The notes under the pieces are model-generated. The model was not told where the DNA came from. It was given only the letters and a program-made list of their open reading frames with translations, and did no database searches. The translations under genes and the position numbers were made by a program. A stretch of DNA of 10,898 nucleotides from an uncultured Actinomycetes bacterium (GTDB taxonomy: Bacteria; Actinomycetota; Actinomycetes; S36-B12): assembly GCA_913061025.1 (NCBI GenBank), contig CAJXUJ010000030.1, forward strand, positions 1-10,898, read 5' to 3'. Below, in pieces: positions 1 through 6,097 of this stretch (position 1 is its first letter; each line of letters begins with the position of its first letter).

Positions 1-1308
1 CGCGCCGTCCACGGACAACACATGACGAACGGCAGGACGCAACTCCGCGTCGATGTCTGCCAGATCGGCATCGGACAGATCCCACAATTCGATGTCGCGT
101 GACTCCGCTGCCTGAACGCAGGCACCGGCAATCTCGTGGGCCCTTCGGAACGGGATGCCTTCTCGCACCAACCACTCGGCGATGTCCGTCGCCAGCGCGA
201 AGCCTTCGGGCGCAGATGCAGCCATGAGTTCGGTATCGAATTCGAGTGTGCTCACCATCCCGGTCATCGCCGGGAGAACCAGCAATAGTTGATCGACGGT
301 GTCGAAGGCTGGTTCCTTGTCCTCCTGCAAGTCTCGGTTATAGCCGAAGGGCAATCCCTTGAGGGTTGCGAGGAGACCGGTGAGGTTGCCGATCAAACGA
401 CCGGACTTGCCGCGCGCGAGTTCGGCGACATCAGGGTTCTTCTTCTGAGGCATGATCGACGAGCCGGTTGACCATTCGTCGTGGAGCGTGGCCCAGGCGA
501 ACTCCCGGCTGGCCATCAAGATGACTTCCTCGCCGATGCGCGATAGGTGAACACCGATCATTGCGCCCACGAAACAGAACTCCGCGACGAAGTCTCGATC
601 GCTCACGGCATCAATCGAGTTTCCGAGGGCCGAATCGAAACCGAGCTCCTCGGCTACGAGTTGCGGATCCAGCCCCAAGCTTGAACCGGCCAACGCTCCA
701 GCGCCGAGTGGTGAGCGGGCCGCGCGCTTATCCCAATCGGCGAGACGTTCGACATCGCGCAGCAGTGCATGGCTGTGCTTGGCGAGTTCGTGACCGAAGG
801 ACACCGGCTGCGCATGCTGCAGATGCGTAAAGCCGGGTGAGACGGTGGTGATGTGTCGTGCCGCCTGACCGTTGATGGCGTCGACAAGGTCGAGCACGTC
901 ACCAGCGATCTGCCTGGCAGCATCCCGAAGGAACAGGCGAAAGTCGGTTGCCACCTGATCGTTTCGGCTACGTCCAGCGCGGAGCTTGCCGCCGAGATCG
1001 CCGAGCTTCTCCACGAGCAGCCGTTCGATAGCGGTGTGGACGTCCTCGTCGGCGGGGATCGGCGACACCGTGCCGGCTGCGACTTCAGCCGATAGTTCGT
1101 CGATGGCTTGCTCGATCGCGGCAGCCTCGGCGTCGGTGAGCAGCCCAGCGCGATGCAGCACGTGGGCGTGGGCTCGGGTCTGACGGAGGTCATAGGGAGC
1201 CAGCTGCCAATCGAAGTGCGTCGACAGGCTCAGTGCCGCCATAGCGTCGGAGGGACCGCTCGCGAAACGACCGCCCCATAGCCGCATCGATTCATCCTGC
1301 TGCGCCAT
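1..1308 (-). CDS. argH: Argininosuccinate lyase ArgH, C-terminus cut off by the left edge of the window
   Basis: ArgH splits argininosuccinate into arginine and fumarate, the last step of arginine synthesis, as a cytosolic homotetramer of the fumarase/aspartase superfamily. I translated this frame by hand: it is open for 436 codons from the ATG at 1308 to base 1 with no stop, so the gene leaves the window. The protein begins MAQQDESMRLWGGRF. Diagnostic motifs are AGRSRNDQVATD (residues 111-122), THLQHAQPVSFGHE (161-174, with the catalytic-type His162), NSIDAVSDRDF (230-240) and the superfamily signature loop GSSIMPQKKNPD (282-293, containing the catalytic serine). Family members run about 460-475 residues, so only some 25-40 are missing. 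The start lies 3 bases after the argR stop, with GGAGAAGGG just upstream. A second Met at residue 8 (1287) is a possible start. argG, the preceding enzyme of the pathway, is not adjacent. Confidence 0.97.
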   Translation of the reverse strand, partial: MAQQDESMRLWGGRFASGPSDAMAALSLSTHFDWQLAPYDLRQTRAHAHVLHRAGLLTDAEAAAIEQAIDELSAEVAAGTVSPIPADEDVHTAIERLLVEKLGDLGGKLRAGRSRNDQVATDFRLFLRDAARQIAGDVLDLVDAINGQAARHITTVSPGFTHLQHAQPVSFGHELAKHSHALLRDVERLADWDKRAARSPLGAGALAGSSLGLDPQLVAEELGFDSALGNSIDAVSDRDFVAEFCFVGAMIGVHLSRIGEEVILMASREFAWATLHDEWSTGSSIMPQKKNPDVAELARGKSGRLIGNLTGLLATLKGLPFGYNRDLQEDKEPAFDTVDQLLLVLPAMTGMVSTLEFDTELMAASAPEGFALATDIAEWLVREGIPFRRAHEIAGACVQAAESRDIELWDLSDADLADIDAELRPAVRHVLSVDGA

Positions 1309-1311
1309 CGT

Positions 1312-1806
1312 CTAACCCTTCTCCGATAAGTCGAGCAGCGTGTCACACATCTGCTGCGCTTCGGCATTGCTCCGCATCACGATGATGATCGTGTCGTCCC
1401 CCGCAACCGTTCCCACCGGCGCGAACAGGCCACTTCGATCGACGTGGCCGGCCAGGTACTGCGCTGCCCCCGGCGGAGTGTGGAGAACTGCGATGTTCTG
1501 GGCCGCCTCTGCCCGCAGCAGCGTTTCCGCTAGGACATGCGTCAATCCTGCGTCACCGGTGTGCAGGGAGGTGTCCCAATCTGTTTGCGCCGGGAGGGTG
1601 TACCGCGCAGCGCCTCCGTCACCGGACCGTTTGATGGCGCCCATCGCGTCAAGATCCCGCGACAGTGTCGCCTGAGTGACCTGGATGCCGTCGTCGGCCA
1701 GCAATCGCCCGAGTTCCTCTTGCGAACCGACCGAACGTTCGACGATGAGTGCGGCGATGCGGGCGCGGCGTGCAGCGACCGAAGCCGGGAGAGTTCGCGT
1801 TGTCAT
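1312..1806 (-). CDS. argR: Arginine repressor ArgR
   Basis: ArgR is the arginine-sensing transcriptional repressor (a hexamer when arginine is bound) that controls arginine biosynthesis genes. The 164-residue product has the two expected domains. The N-terminal winged helix-turn-helix spans about residues 14-70 and carries SQEELGRLL (28-36) and the recognition helix VTQATLSRDLD (43-53). The C-terminal oligomerisation and arginine-binding domain spans about 85-160 and carries GTVAGDDTI (132-140), whose paired Asp residues bind arginine in the family. I chose the ATG at 1806 over an in-frame GTG at 1821. The ATG forms an ATGA overlap with the argD stop, like other junctions in this cluster, and has GGGGGAG 6 bases upstream, which the longer reading would bury inside the gene. 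Its place inside the operon it probably represses implies autoregulation through the argC promoter. Confidence 0.96.
   Translation of the reverse strand: MTTRTLPASVAARRARIAALIVERSVGSQEELGRLLADDGIQVTQATLSRDLDAMGAIKRSGDGGAARYTLPAQTDWDTSLHTGDAGLTHVLAETLLRAEAAQNIAVLHTPPGAAQYLAGHVDRSGLFAPVGTVAGDDTIIIVMRSNAEAQQMCDTLLDLSEKG
1316..1324 (-). promoter_or_regulatory. Ribosome binding site of argH
   Basis: The minus strand reads GGAGAAGGG here, ending 7 bases before the argH ATG at 1308. It lies inside the last codons of argR, so argH translation is probably coupled to that of argR. It supports the ATG at 1308 over the internal ATG at 1287. Confidence 0.7.
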
Positions 1807-2957
1807 GCGATGCTCCCCCACACCTTGATGGATTGCTCGATGTCCTCATCCTCGATGGTCAGGGCAGGGGCCATCCGGATGGCTTGGGGCGAGACCGGAT
1901 TGGCGAGGACGCCACGGGCACGCAGTTCGCGTTCGACATCTGCCGAAGATCTGTCGGCCAGCGCAGCTGCTCTCAGCAGACCACGTCCGCGAACCTCCGT
2001 CACGAGGCCACCGGCGCTCTCCACCACTCCTACCGCAAGCCGTTCGCCCAGTTCGACGGCGCGCTGCCGAAGTTCGTCTTCCTCTATGGCGTCGAGGACC
2101 GCGAGTGCCGCGGACGTGCTGACGGGATTACCGCCGAAAGTCGAGCCGTGCATGCCCGGCTGAAGAAGTGCCGCTGCGTCACCGATACCGACAACAGCTC
2201 CAATGGGAATCCCGCCACCGAGCCCCTTGGCCAGCGTGATGACGTCGGGCACGACCTCCTCCGCCTGATACGCGAACCACTCGCCCGTGCGTCCGATGCC
2301 GGTCTGCACTTCGTCCACGACCAGCAGCGCTCCAGCGTTACTCGTGATATCCCGGGCGTTGCTCAGATAGCCGCTCGGCGGCACGACCACACCCGCCTCA
2401 CCTTGGATCGGCTCGAGGAACACAGCCGCGGTGTCGGAGTCGACCGCATCGAGAAGCGCAGCGGAATCACCGAAGGGAACCGTGATGACCTCACCGGGCA
2501 GCGGTCGAAACGGATCGGCTTTGCCGGGTTGGGCGGTGAGAGCCAGTGACCCCATGGTGCGGCCGTGAAACGACCCTTCGGCCACGACCACCTTGGTCCG
2601 ACCGGTGAGTCGGGTCATCTTGAACGCCGCTTCGTTCGCCTCGGCCCCGGAGTTGCAGAAGAACACCCGAGCTGACGGTTCGCCGACGATCTCGATCAGC
2701 CTCTCCGCCAGGGCAATACCGGGTTCGGTTGAGTAGAGGTTGCTGACGTGTCCGAGCGTGGACAGTTGTCTACCTACTGCTTCGGTGATCCGCGGATCCG
2801 CATGGCCGAGGGCGTTGACCGCGATTCCCGCGATGAGGTCGATGTATTCCTTGTCGTCGGTGTCCCACACCCGGGAACCGCGGCCGCGCGCGAGCATGAG
2901 TGGCGGCGTGCCGTAGTTGGCCATCATCGCGTTGGCCCAGCGCTGCTGCCACGTCAT
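1803..2957 (-). CDS. argD: Acetylornithine aminotransferase ArgD
   Basis: ArgD is a PLP-dependent class III aminotransferase that converts N-acetylglutamate semialdehyde to N2-acetylornithine with glutamate as amino donor. The 384-residue product is complete. It shows the substrate and PLP-phosphate segment CNSGAEANEAAFK (101-113), SFHGRT (129-134), VVDEVQTGIGRTGEWFA (213-229, with the PLP-ring Asp215) and ITLAKGLGGGIPIGA (240-254), where Lys244 is the expected Schiff-base lysine. STFGGNP (272-278) follows. The order and spacing match ArgD better than ornithine or GABA aminotransferases, and the arg neighbours settle it. Some ArgD proteins also serve as succinyl-diaminopimelate aminotransferases; that cannot be told from sequence here. 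The start overlaps the argB stop as ATGA (2954-2957), with AGGGG 7 bases upstream. The stop overlaps argR as ATGA (1803-1806). There is no argF between it and argR. Confidence 0.96.
   Translation of the reverse strand: MTWQQRWANAMMANYGTPPLMLARGRGSRVWDTDDKEYIDLIAGIAVNALGHADPRITEAVGRQLSTLGHVSNLYSTEPGIALAERLIEIVGEPSARVFFCNSGAEANEAAFKMTRLTGRTKVVVAEGSFHGRTMGSLALTAQPGKADPFRPLPGEVITVPFGDSAALLDAVDSDTAAVFLEPIQGEAGVVVPPSGYLSNARDITSNAGALLVVDEVQTGIGRTGEWFAYQAEEVVPDVITLAKGLGGGIPIGAVVGIGDAAALLQPGMHGSTFGGNPVSTSAALAVLDAIEEDELRQRAVELGERLAVGVVESAGGLVTEVRGRGLLRAAALADRSSADVERELRARGVLANPVSPQAIRMAPALTIEDEDIEQSIKVWGSIA
1813..1819 (-). promoter_or_regulatory. Ribosome binding site that decides the argR start
   Basis: GGGGGAG on the minus strand ends 6 bases before the ATG at 1806. 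It lies in the last codons of argD. Its position argues for the ATG at 1806 rather than the GTG at 1821. Confidence 0.7.
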
Positions 2958-3847
2958 GAGGGTTCCCCTGCGGGAACGACCATGGTTCCAATACCTCGGT
3001 CGGTGAAGACCTCGAGGAGAAGGCTGTGCGGGACCCGTCCGTCGATCACGTGGGCCCGCGAGACTCCCGACTCAACAGCGCGCAGGCACGCCTCCATTTT
3101 CGGGATCATTCCGCTCGACAGGGATCCCAGGAGATCACTGAGTTCACGTGCATCGATGACCTCGATGACTTCATCGCTGGCCGGCCAATCTCGGTAGAGG
3201 CCCTCGACGTCGGTCAGCATCACCAGTTTCTCGGCCTGCAGCGCCACGGCGACGGCACCAGCCGCGGTATCGGCGTTGACATTCAGTGTCTCGCCGTTCT
3301 CGCCACGTGCCACTGTCGAGATCACGGGAATCAGCCCCTGATCCAAGAGCGCGAGCACTGGCTCGGCGCGTACCTCGGTGATGTCCCCGACCAGGCCGAC
3401 GTCGACGGATTCACCGTCCACCACGGCTGACCGCTTGACCCCGTTGAGCAGTCCGCCGTCTTCGCCGGACATACCGACGGCAAGCGGTCCGTGCTCGTTG
3501 ATGTCTCGCACGATCTCTCGCTGGACCTGTCCGGTCAGCACCATCTCGACAACCCGCATGACCTCGGGCGTGGTCACCCGCAGGCCGCCTCGGAACTCCG
3601 ACTCGATGTTGAGTTGTTCGAGCATCGCGTTGATCTGCGGGCCACCACCATGCACCACAACCGGCCGCAATCCGGCGAGTCGCAAGAACACGATGTCTTC
3701 AGCGAAGGCCGCGGTGAGATCGGAATCGACCATGGCGTTACCGCCGAACTTGACCACCACAGTGCTGCCGCGGAACCGCCGCAGCCACGGCAGCGCGCCG
3801 GCCAATACGCCGGCCTTTTCCTTGGCTTCTTCGATCGAACGTTCCAT
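2954..3847 (-). CDS. argB: Acetylglutamate kinase ArgB
   Basis: ArgB phosphorylates N-acetylglutamate, the second step of the pathway and usually the arginine-controlled one in organisms that use ArgJ. The 297-residue amino-acid-kinase fold is complete. It shows VVVKFGGNAM (30-39, catalytic-type Lys33), VVVHGGGPQIN (63-73), the N-acetylglutamate-binding region GLRVTTPEVMRVVEMVLTGQ (88-107), NVNADTAAG (189-197, Asp193) and SGMIPKMEACL (245-255, Lys250). The end, HSLLLEVFTDRGIGTMVV (274-291), is typical of the family. About 20 residues before the first strand, including AGVLAGALPWLRRF (12-25), resemble the extra N-terminal helix of arginine-inhibited hexameric NAGKs, so feedback inhibition by arginine is inferred. 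The gene starts 12 bases after the argJ stop, with AGGAG overlapping that stop, and ends in an ATGA overlap with argD. Confidence 0.97.
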   Translation of the reverse strand: MERSIEEAKEKAGVLAGALPWLRRFRGSTVVVKFGGNAMVDSDLTAAFAEDIVFLRLAGLRPVVVHGGGPQINAMLEQLNIESEFRGGLRVTTPEVMRVVEMVLTGQVQREIVRDINEHGPLAVGMSGEDGGLLNGVKRSAVVDGESVDVGLVGDITEVRAEPVLALLDQGLIPVISTVARGENGETLNVNADTAAGAVAVALQAEKLVMLTDVEGLYRDWPASDEVIEVIDARELSDLLGSLSSGMIPKMEACLRAVESGVSRAHVIDGRVPHSLLLEVFTDRGIGTMVVPAGEPS

Positions 3848-3856
3848 GTTGCATGA

Positions 3857-3861
3857 CTCCT
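3857..3861 (-). promoter_or_regulatory. Ribosome binding site of argB
   Basis: AGGAG on the minus strand shares its first two bases with the argJ TAG stop and lies 9 bases before the argB ATG at 3847. It is the clearest Shine-Dalgarno sequence in the window, at one of the few arg junctions that lack an overlap. Confidence 0.75.
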
Positions 3862-5026
3862 AGGTGGAATAGGCCGAGTTCTCGTAGACGTAGTCCGAGG
3901 TGAGATCGTTCGTCCAGATCGTCACGGTGGACTCCCCCGCCTTCAGGTAGACGTCGATCAAGACATCGCGCTCGGACATATCAACGTCATCGCGAGAGTC
4001 ACCGACACCACCGCCACGGCACACCGTGACACCGTTGATAGCAACGTCAACCTCGTCGGATTCGAAAACCGCAGATGTTGTTCCCAGGGCAGACAGGACG
4101 CGACCCCAGTTCGGATCTTCACCGTGAATGGCGCATTTGAGTAGATTGCTACGCGCGATGGCGCGAGCCGCCTCAAGTCCGTCTGCCTCCGAGTGCGCTG
4201 CATGCACGGTGATGGCGATGTCTTTCGATGCTCCCTCGGCGTCGGCAATCAACTGCCGTGCAAGGTCGATGCAGACATCCGTCAGCACCTCGGTGAAGGC
4301 GCCCGTATCCGGGCTACTCCCCGACGCGCCGTTAGCCAGAGCAATCACGGTGTCGTTCGTGGACATGCAGCCATCGGAATCGATGCGATCGAAGCTGACC
4401 GAGGTTGCCTGGCGGAGTGCTTGATCAAGTTCGTGGGCTGGGATATCTGCGTCAGTTGTGATGAACACCAGCATCGTCGCGAGACCGGGAGCGAGCATTC
4501 CGGCACCTTTGGCCATACCGCCGATCACGTATCCCTCGCCCTGCCGAACCGCGAGTTTGGGAACGGAGTCGGTCGTCATGATCGCGAGGGCTGCTGACTC
4601 GCCGCCGTCATATGTCAGGGCAGCAACGCATTCATCGATGCCAGCGTGGACTTTGTCCATCGGAAGAAGTTCACCAATCAGTCCCGTTGAGCACACGAGC
4701 ACATCGCCCGCACCGATCTCAGTGCCAGCTTCGGTGAGTCGATGTGACGTCGCCTCCGCCATCGCGTGCGCGTCCTGGAAACCCTGGGCGCCCGTGCAAG
4801 CGTTCGCGCCGCCGGAATTGACGATCACGGCGCGTGCGCTTCCGTCGCTCACCGCCTGCCGCGACCACAGCACCGGCGCTGCCGGGAAACGGTTGCTGGT
4901 GAAGACCGCCGCCGCGTGATCCGTAGGTCCGTCGTTGACGATTAGTGCAACGTCGGGTTTGCCAGATGCCTTGATACCGGCCGCGAGGCCAATGGCGCGA
5001 AAGCCTTGTGCTGCGGTCACACTCAT
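3860..5026 (-). CDS. argJ: Bifunctional ornithine acetyltransferase/N-acetylglutamate synthase ArgJ
   Basis: ArgJ moves the acetyl group from N-acetylornithine to glutamate, releasing ornithine and regenerating N-acetylglutamate; bifunctional members can also use acetyl-CoA. The 388-residue precursor is expected to cleave itself into alpha and beta chains at Ala183-Thr184 within KGAGMLAPGLATML (173-186), with Thr184 becoming the nucleophile. CSTGLIGELLPM (112-123) supplies the oxyanion-hole Thr-Gly. SDGCMSTNDT, NWGR and the C-terminal ENSAYST are also family landmarks. Sequence alone does not prove that it uses acetyl-CoA. Because it recycles acetyl groups, the pathway needs no ArgE, and none is present here. 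The start overlaps the argC stop as ATGA (5023-5026), and GGAG lies 7 bases upstream (5034-5037). Confidence 0.97.
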   Translation of the reverse strand: MSVTAAQGFRAIGLAAGIKASGKPDVALIVNDGPTDHAAAVFTSNRFPAAPVLWSRQAVSDGSARAVIVNSGGANACTGAQGFQDAHAMAEATSHRLTEAGTEIGAGDVLVCSTGLIGELLPMDKVHAGIDECVAALTYDGGESAALAIMTTDSVPKLAVRQGEGYVIGGMAKGAGMLAPGLATMLVFITTDADIPAHELDQALRQATSVSFDRIDSDGCMSTNDTVIALANGASGSSPDTGAFTEVLTDVCIDLARQLIADAEGASKDIAITVHAAHSEADGLEAARAIARSNLLKCAIHGEDPNWGRVLSALGTTSAVFESDEVDVAINGVTVCRGGGVGDSRDDVDMSERDVLIDVYLKAGESTVTIWTNDLTSDYVYENSAYST

Positions 5027-6057
5027 GGCGCAACTCCAATGACATCGAGACCGGCGGCTTCGTCATGCCCCGTCATCAGGTTCGCGTTCTGGAGCGCTTG
5101 TCCAGCGGCGCCCTTGCCGAGGTTGTCGATAACGCTCACCACCGTCACCCGACCAGTGCGTGCGTCGACGGCAGCCTGCAGGTGCGCGCCGTTCGTGCCA
5201 CTGACCGACCCGGACTGCGGCCATTGCCCTTCGGGAAGCACGGTCACGAACCGCTCACCGGCGTACGTCTCCGCGAGGATGTCTCGCGCATCGGCGTTCG
5301 CCTTGATTCGAGCGGTGCAGGTCGCGACGATGCCGCGCGGCATGGGGGCAAGCGTGGGCGTGAAGGACAATCGAACCTCTCCGACATCCCAGCCCGCAGC
5401 AGTGGCGATGGACTGTTCCATCTCCGGAGTGTGTTGGTGGACTCCTCCGACCTTGTACGCGGACATCGAACCCATCACGTTGGTGGCGAGCAGCGAATCG
5501 CTGGCCTTGCGGCCAGCCCCCGAAGTGCCCGACGCCGCCACCACCACGATGTCTGTCGGTTCGATCACGCCGGCCTTCGCGAGCGGCGCAAGGGCGAGGG
5601 CCACCGCCGTCGGATAGCAGCCGGGGTTGGCCACCCGAGTGCTCGAAGTGATCTCGTCCCGTTTACCCGGCAGTTCAGGCAGGCCGTAGGTCCATGATCC
5701 GGCGTGGTCACCGCCGTAGTAGGTGACCCAGGCATCGGCGCTGGCGAGTCGGAAGTCAGCCCCGAGATCGACTATCCGAACGTCAGCATCGAATGCCTGC
5801 ACTATCGCCGCGGACTCCCCGTGCGGCAGCGCCAGGAACACGAGGTCGGCCTGGTTGAGTACGTCTGGCGTTGTTTCATCAAGCACCATCCCCGCCCACG
5901 AGGTCCCCGCGAACTGAGGGTGCACCTGCGCAAGCGGTTCCCCGGCACGCCCCGCCGCGCACGCCGCGAGCAGGTCAAAAGTCGGGTGCTGGGCGAGATA
6001 CCGGAGCAGCTCTCCTCCGGCGTAGCCCGAGGCACCGGCGACGGCAACAGTGGTCAT
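5023..6057 (-). CDS. argC: N-acetyl-gamma-glutamyl-phosphate reductase ArgC
   Basis: ArgC reduces N-acetylglutamyl phosphate to the semialdehyde with NADPH, the third step of arginine synthesis. The 344-residue product has an N-terminal Rossmann domain starting VAVAGASGYAGGELLRYL (4-21). LPHGESA (78-84) and the active-site segment ANPGCYPTA (143-151, Cys147) follow. SGTSGAGRKA (176-185) and GVHQHTPEMEQ (205-215, with His209 in the catalytic position) are also present, as is the typical C-terminus GVAP. I chose the ATG at 6057. An in-frame TTG three codons upstream (6066) would fall inside the palindrome and the -10 box. No Shine-Dalgarno sequence precedes the ATG, and a TATGAT box 8 bases upstream suggests a leaderless mRNA. 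It is the first gene of the arg block, 40 bases after pheT, and overlaps argJ by 4 bases. Confidence 0.97.
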   Translation of the reverse strand: MTTVAVAGASGYAGGELLRYLAQHPTFDLLAACAAGRAGEPLAQVHPQFAGTSWAGMVLDETTPDVLNQADLVFLALPHGESAAIVQAFDADVRIVDLGADFRLASADAWVTYYGGDHAGSWTYGLPELPGKRDEITSSTRVANPGCYPTAVALALAPLAKAGVIEPTDIVVVAASGTSGAGRKASDSLLATNVMGSMSAYKVGGVHQHTPEMEQSIATAAGWDVGEVRLSFTPTLAPMPRGIVATCTARIKANADARDILAETYAGERFVTVLPEGQWPQSGSVSGTNGAHLQAAVDARTGRVTVVSVIDNLGKGAAGQALQNANLMTGHDEAAGLDVIGVAP

Positions 6058-6061
6058 GGTC

Positions 6062-6091
6062 GACAATCATACGCATATGCGCATGATTGTC
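6062..6091. promoter_or_regulatory. 30-bp palindrome, probable ArgR operator of the arg operon
   Basis: The outer arms GACAATCAT and ATGATTGTC are perfect inverted repeats, and the core CGCATATGCG is also self-complementary. Of 15 base pairs around the centre (6076/6077) 14 match; the only mismatch is 6071 against 6082. It sits in the pheT-argC gap, covering the likely -10 box and the spacer. Binding there would block RNA polymerase. Because argR is in the same operon and ArgR binds AT-rich palindromic ARG boxes at arg promoters, ArgR is the natural candidate. The match to any particular published ARG box is loose, so another dimeric repressor is possible. Confidence 0.7.
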
Positions 6092-6093
6092 CG
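6066..6093 (-). promoter_or_regulatory. Probable argC promoter, giving a leaderless transcript
   Basis: On the minus strand, TATGAT (6066-6071) matches the -10 consensus at five of six bases. CGGACA (6088-6093) matches the -35 consensus at four of six, with a 16-base spacer. Eight bases separate the -10 box from the argC ATG, so transcription would start at or within a couple of bases of the start codon. This layout is common for leaderless genes in actinobacteria. The absence of a Shine-Dalgarno sequence before argC fits. Confidence 0.6.
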
Positions 6094-6097
6094 AGAC

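Noticed and set aside
654..1193. Minus-strand open frame of 179 codons in the argH region
   Set aside because: It is in a different frame from argH, which is open throughout 1-1308 and carries all ArgH signatures. The product is low-complexity Ser/Arg/Pro-rich, typical of a shadow frame.
1807..1821. ArgR start at the GTG at 1821
   Set aside because: The ATG at 1806 has a better spaced Shine-Dalgarno sequence (GGGGGAG) and the same ATGA overlap seen at other junctions; the extra MGEHR is not needed for the HTH domain.
6058..6066. ArgC start at the TTG at 6066
   Set aside because: This TTG lies inside the palindrome and overlaps the -10 box. The ATG at 6057 is a stronger codon and gives the usual distance to the Rossmann glycine motif.
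6062..6091. The palindrome as a rho-independent terminator of pheT
   Set aside because: There is no loop between the arms and no T-run after either arm, and it overlaps a promoter for the next gene. An operator is a better reading.
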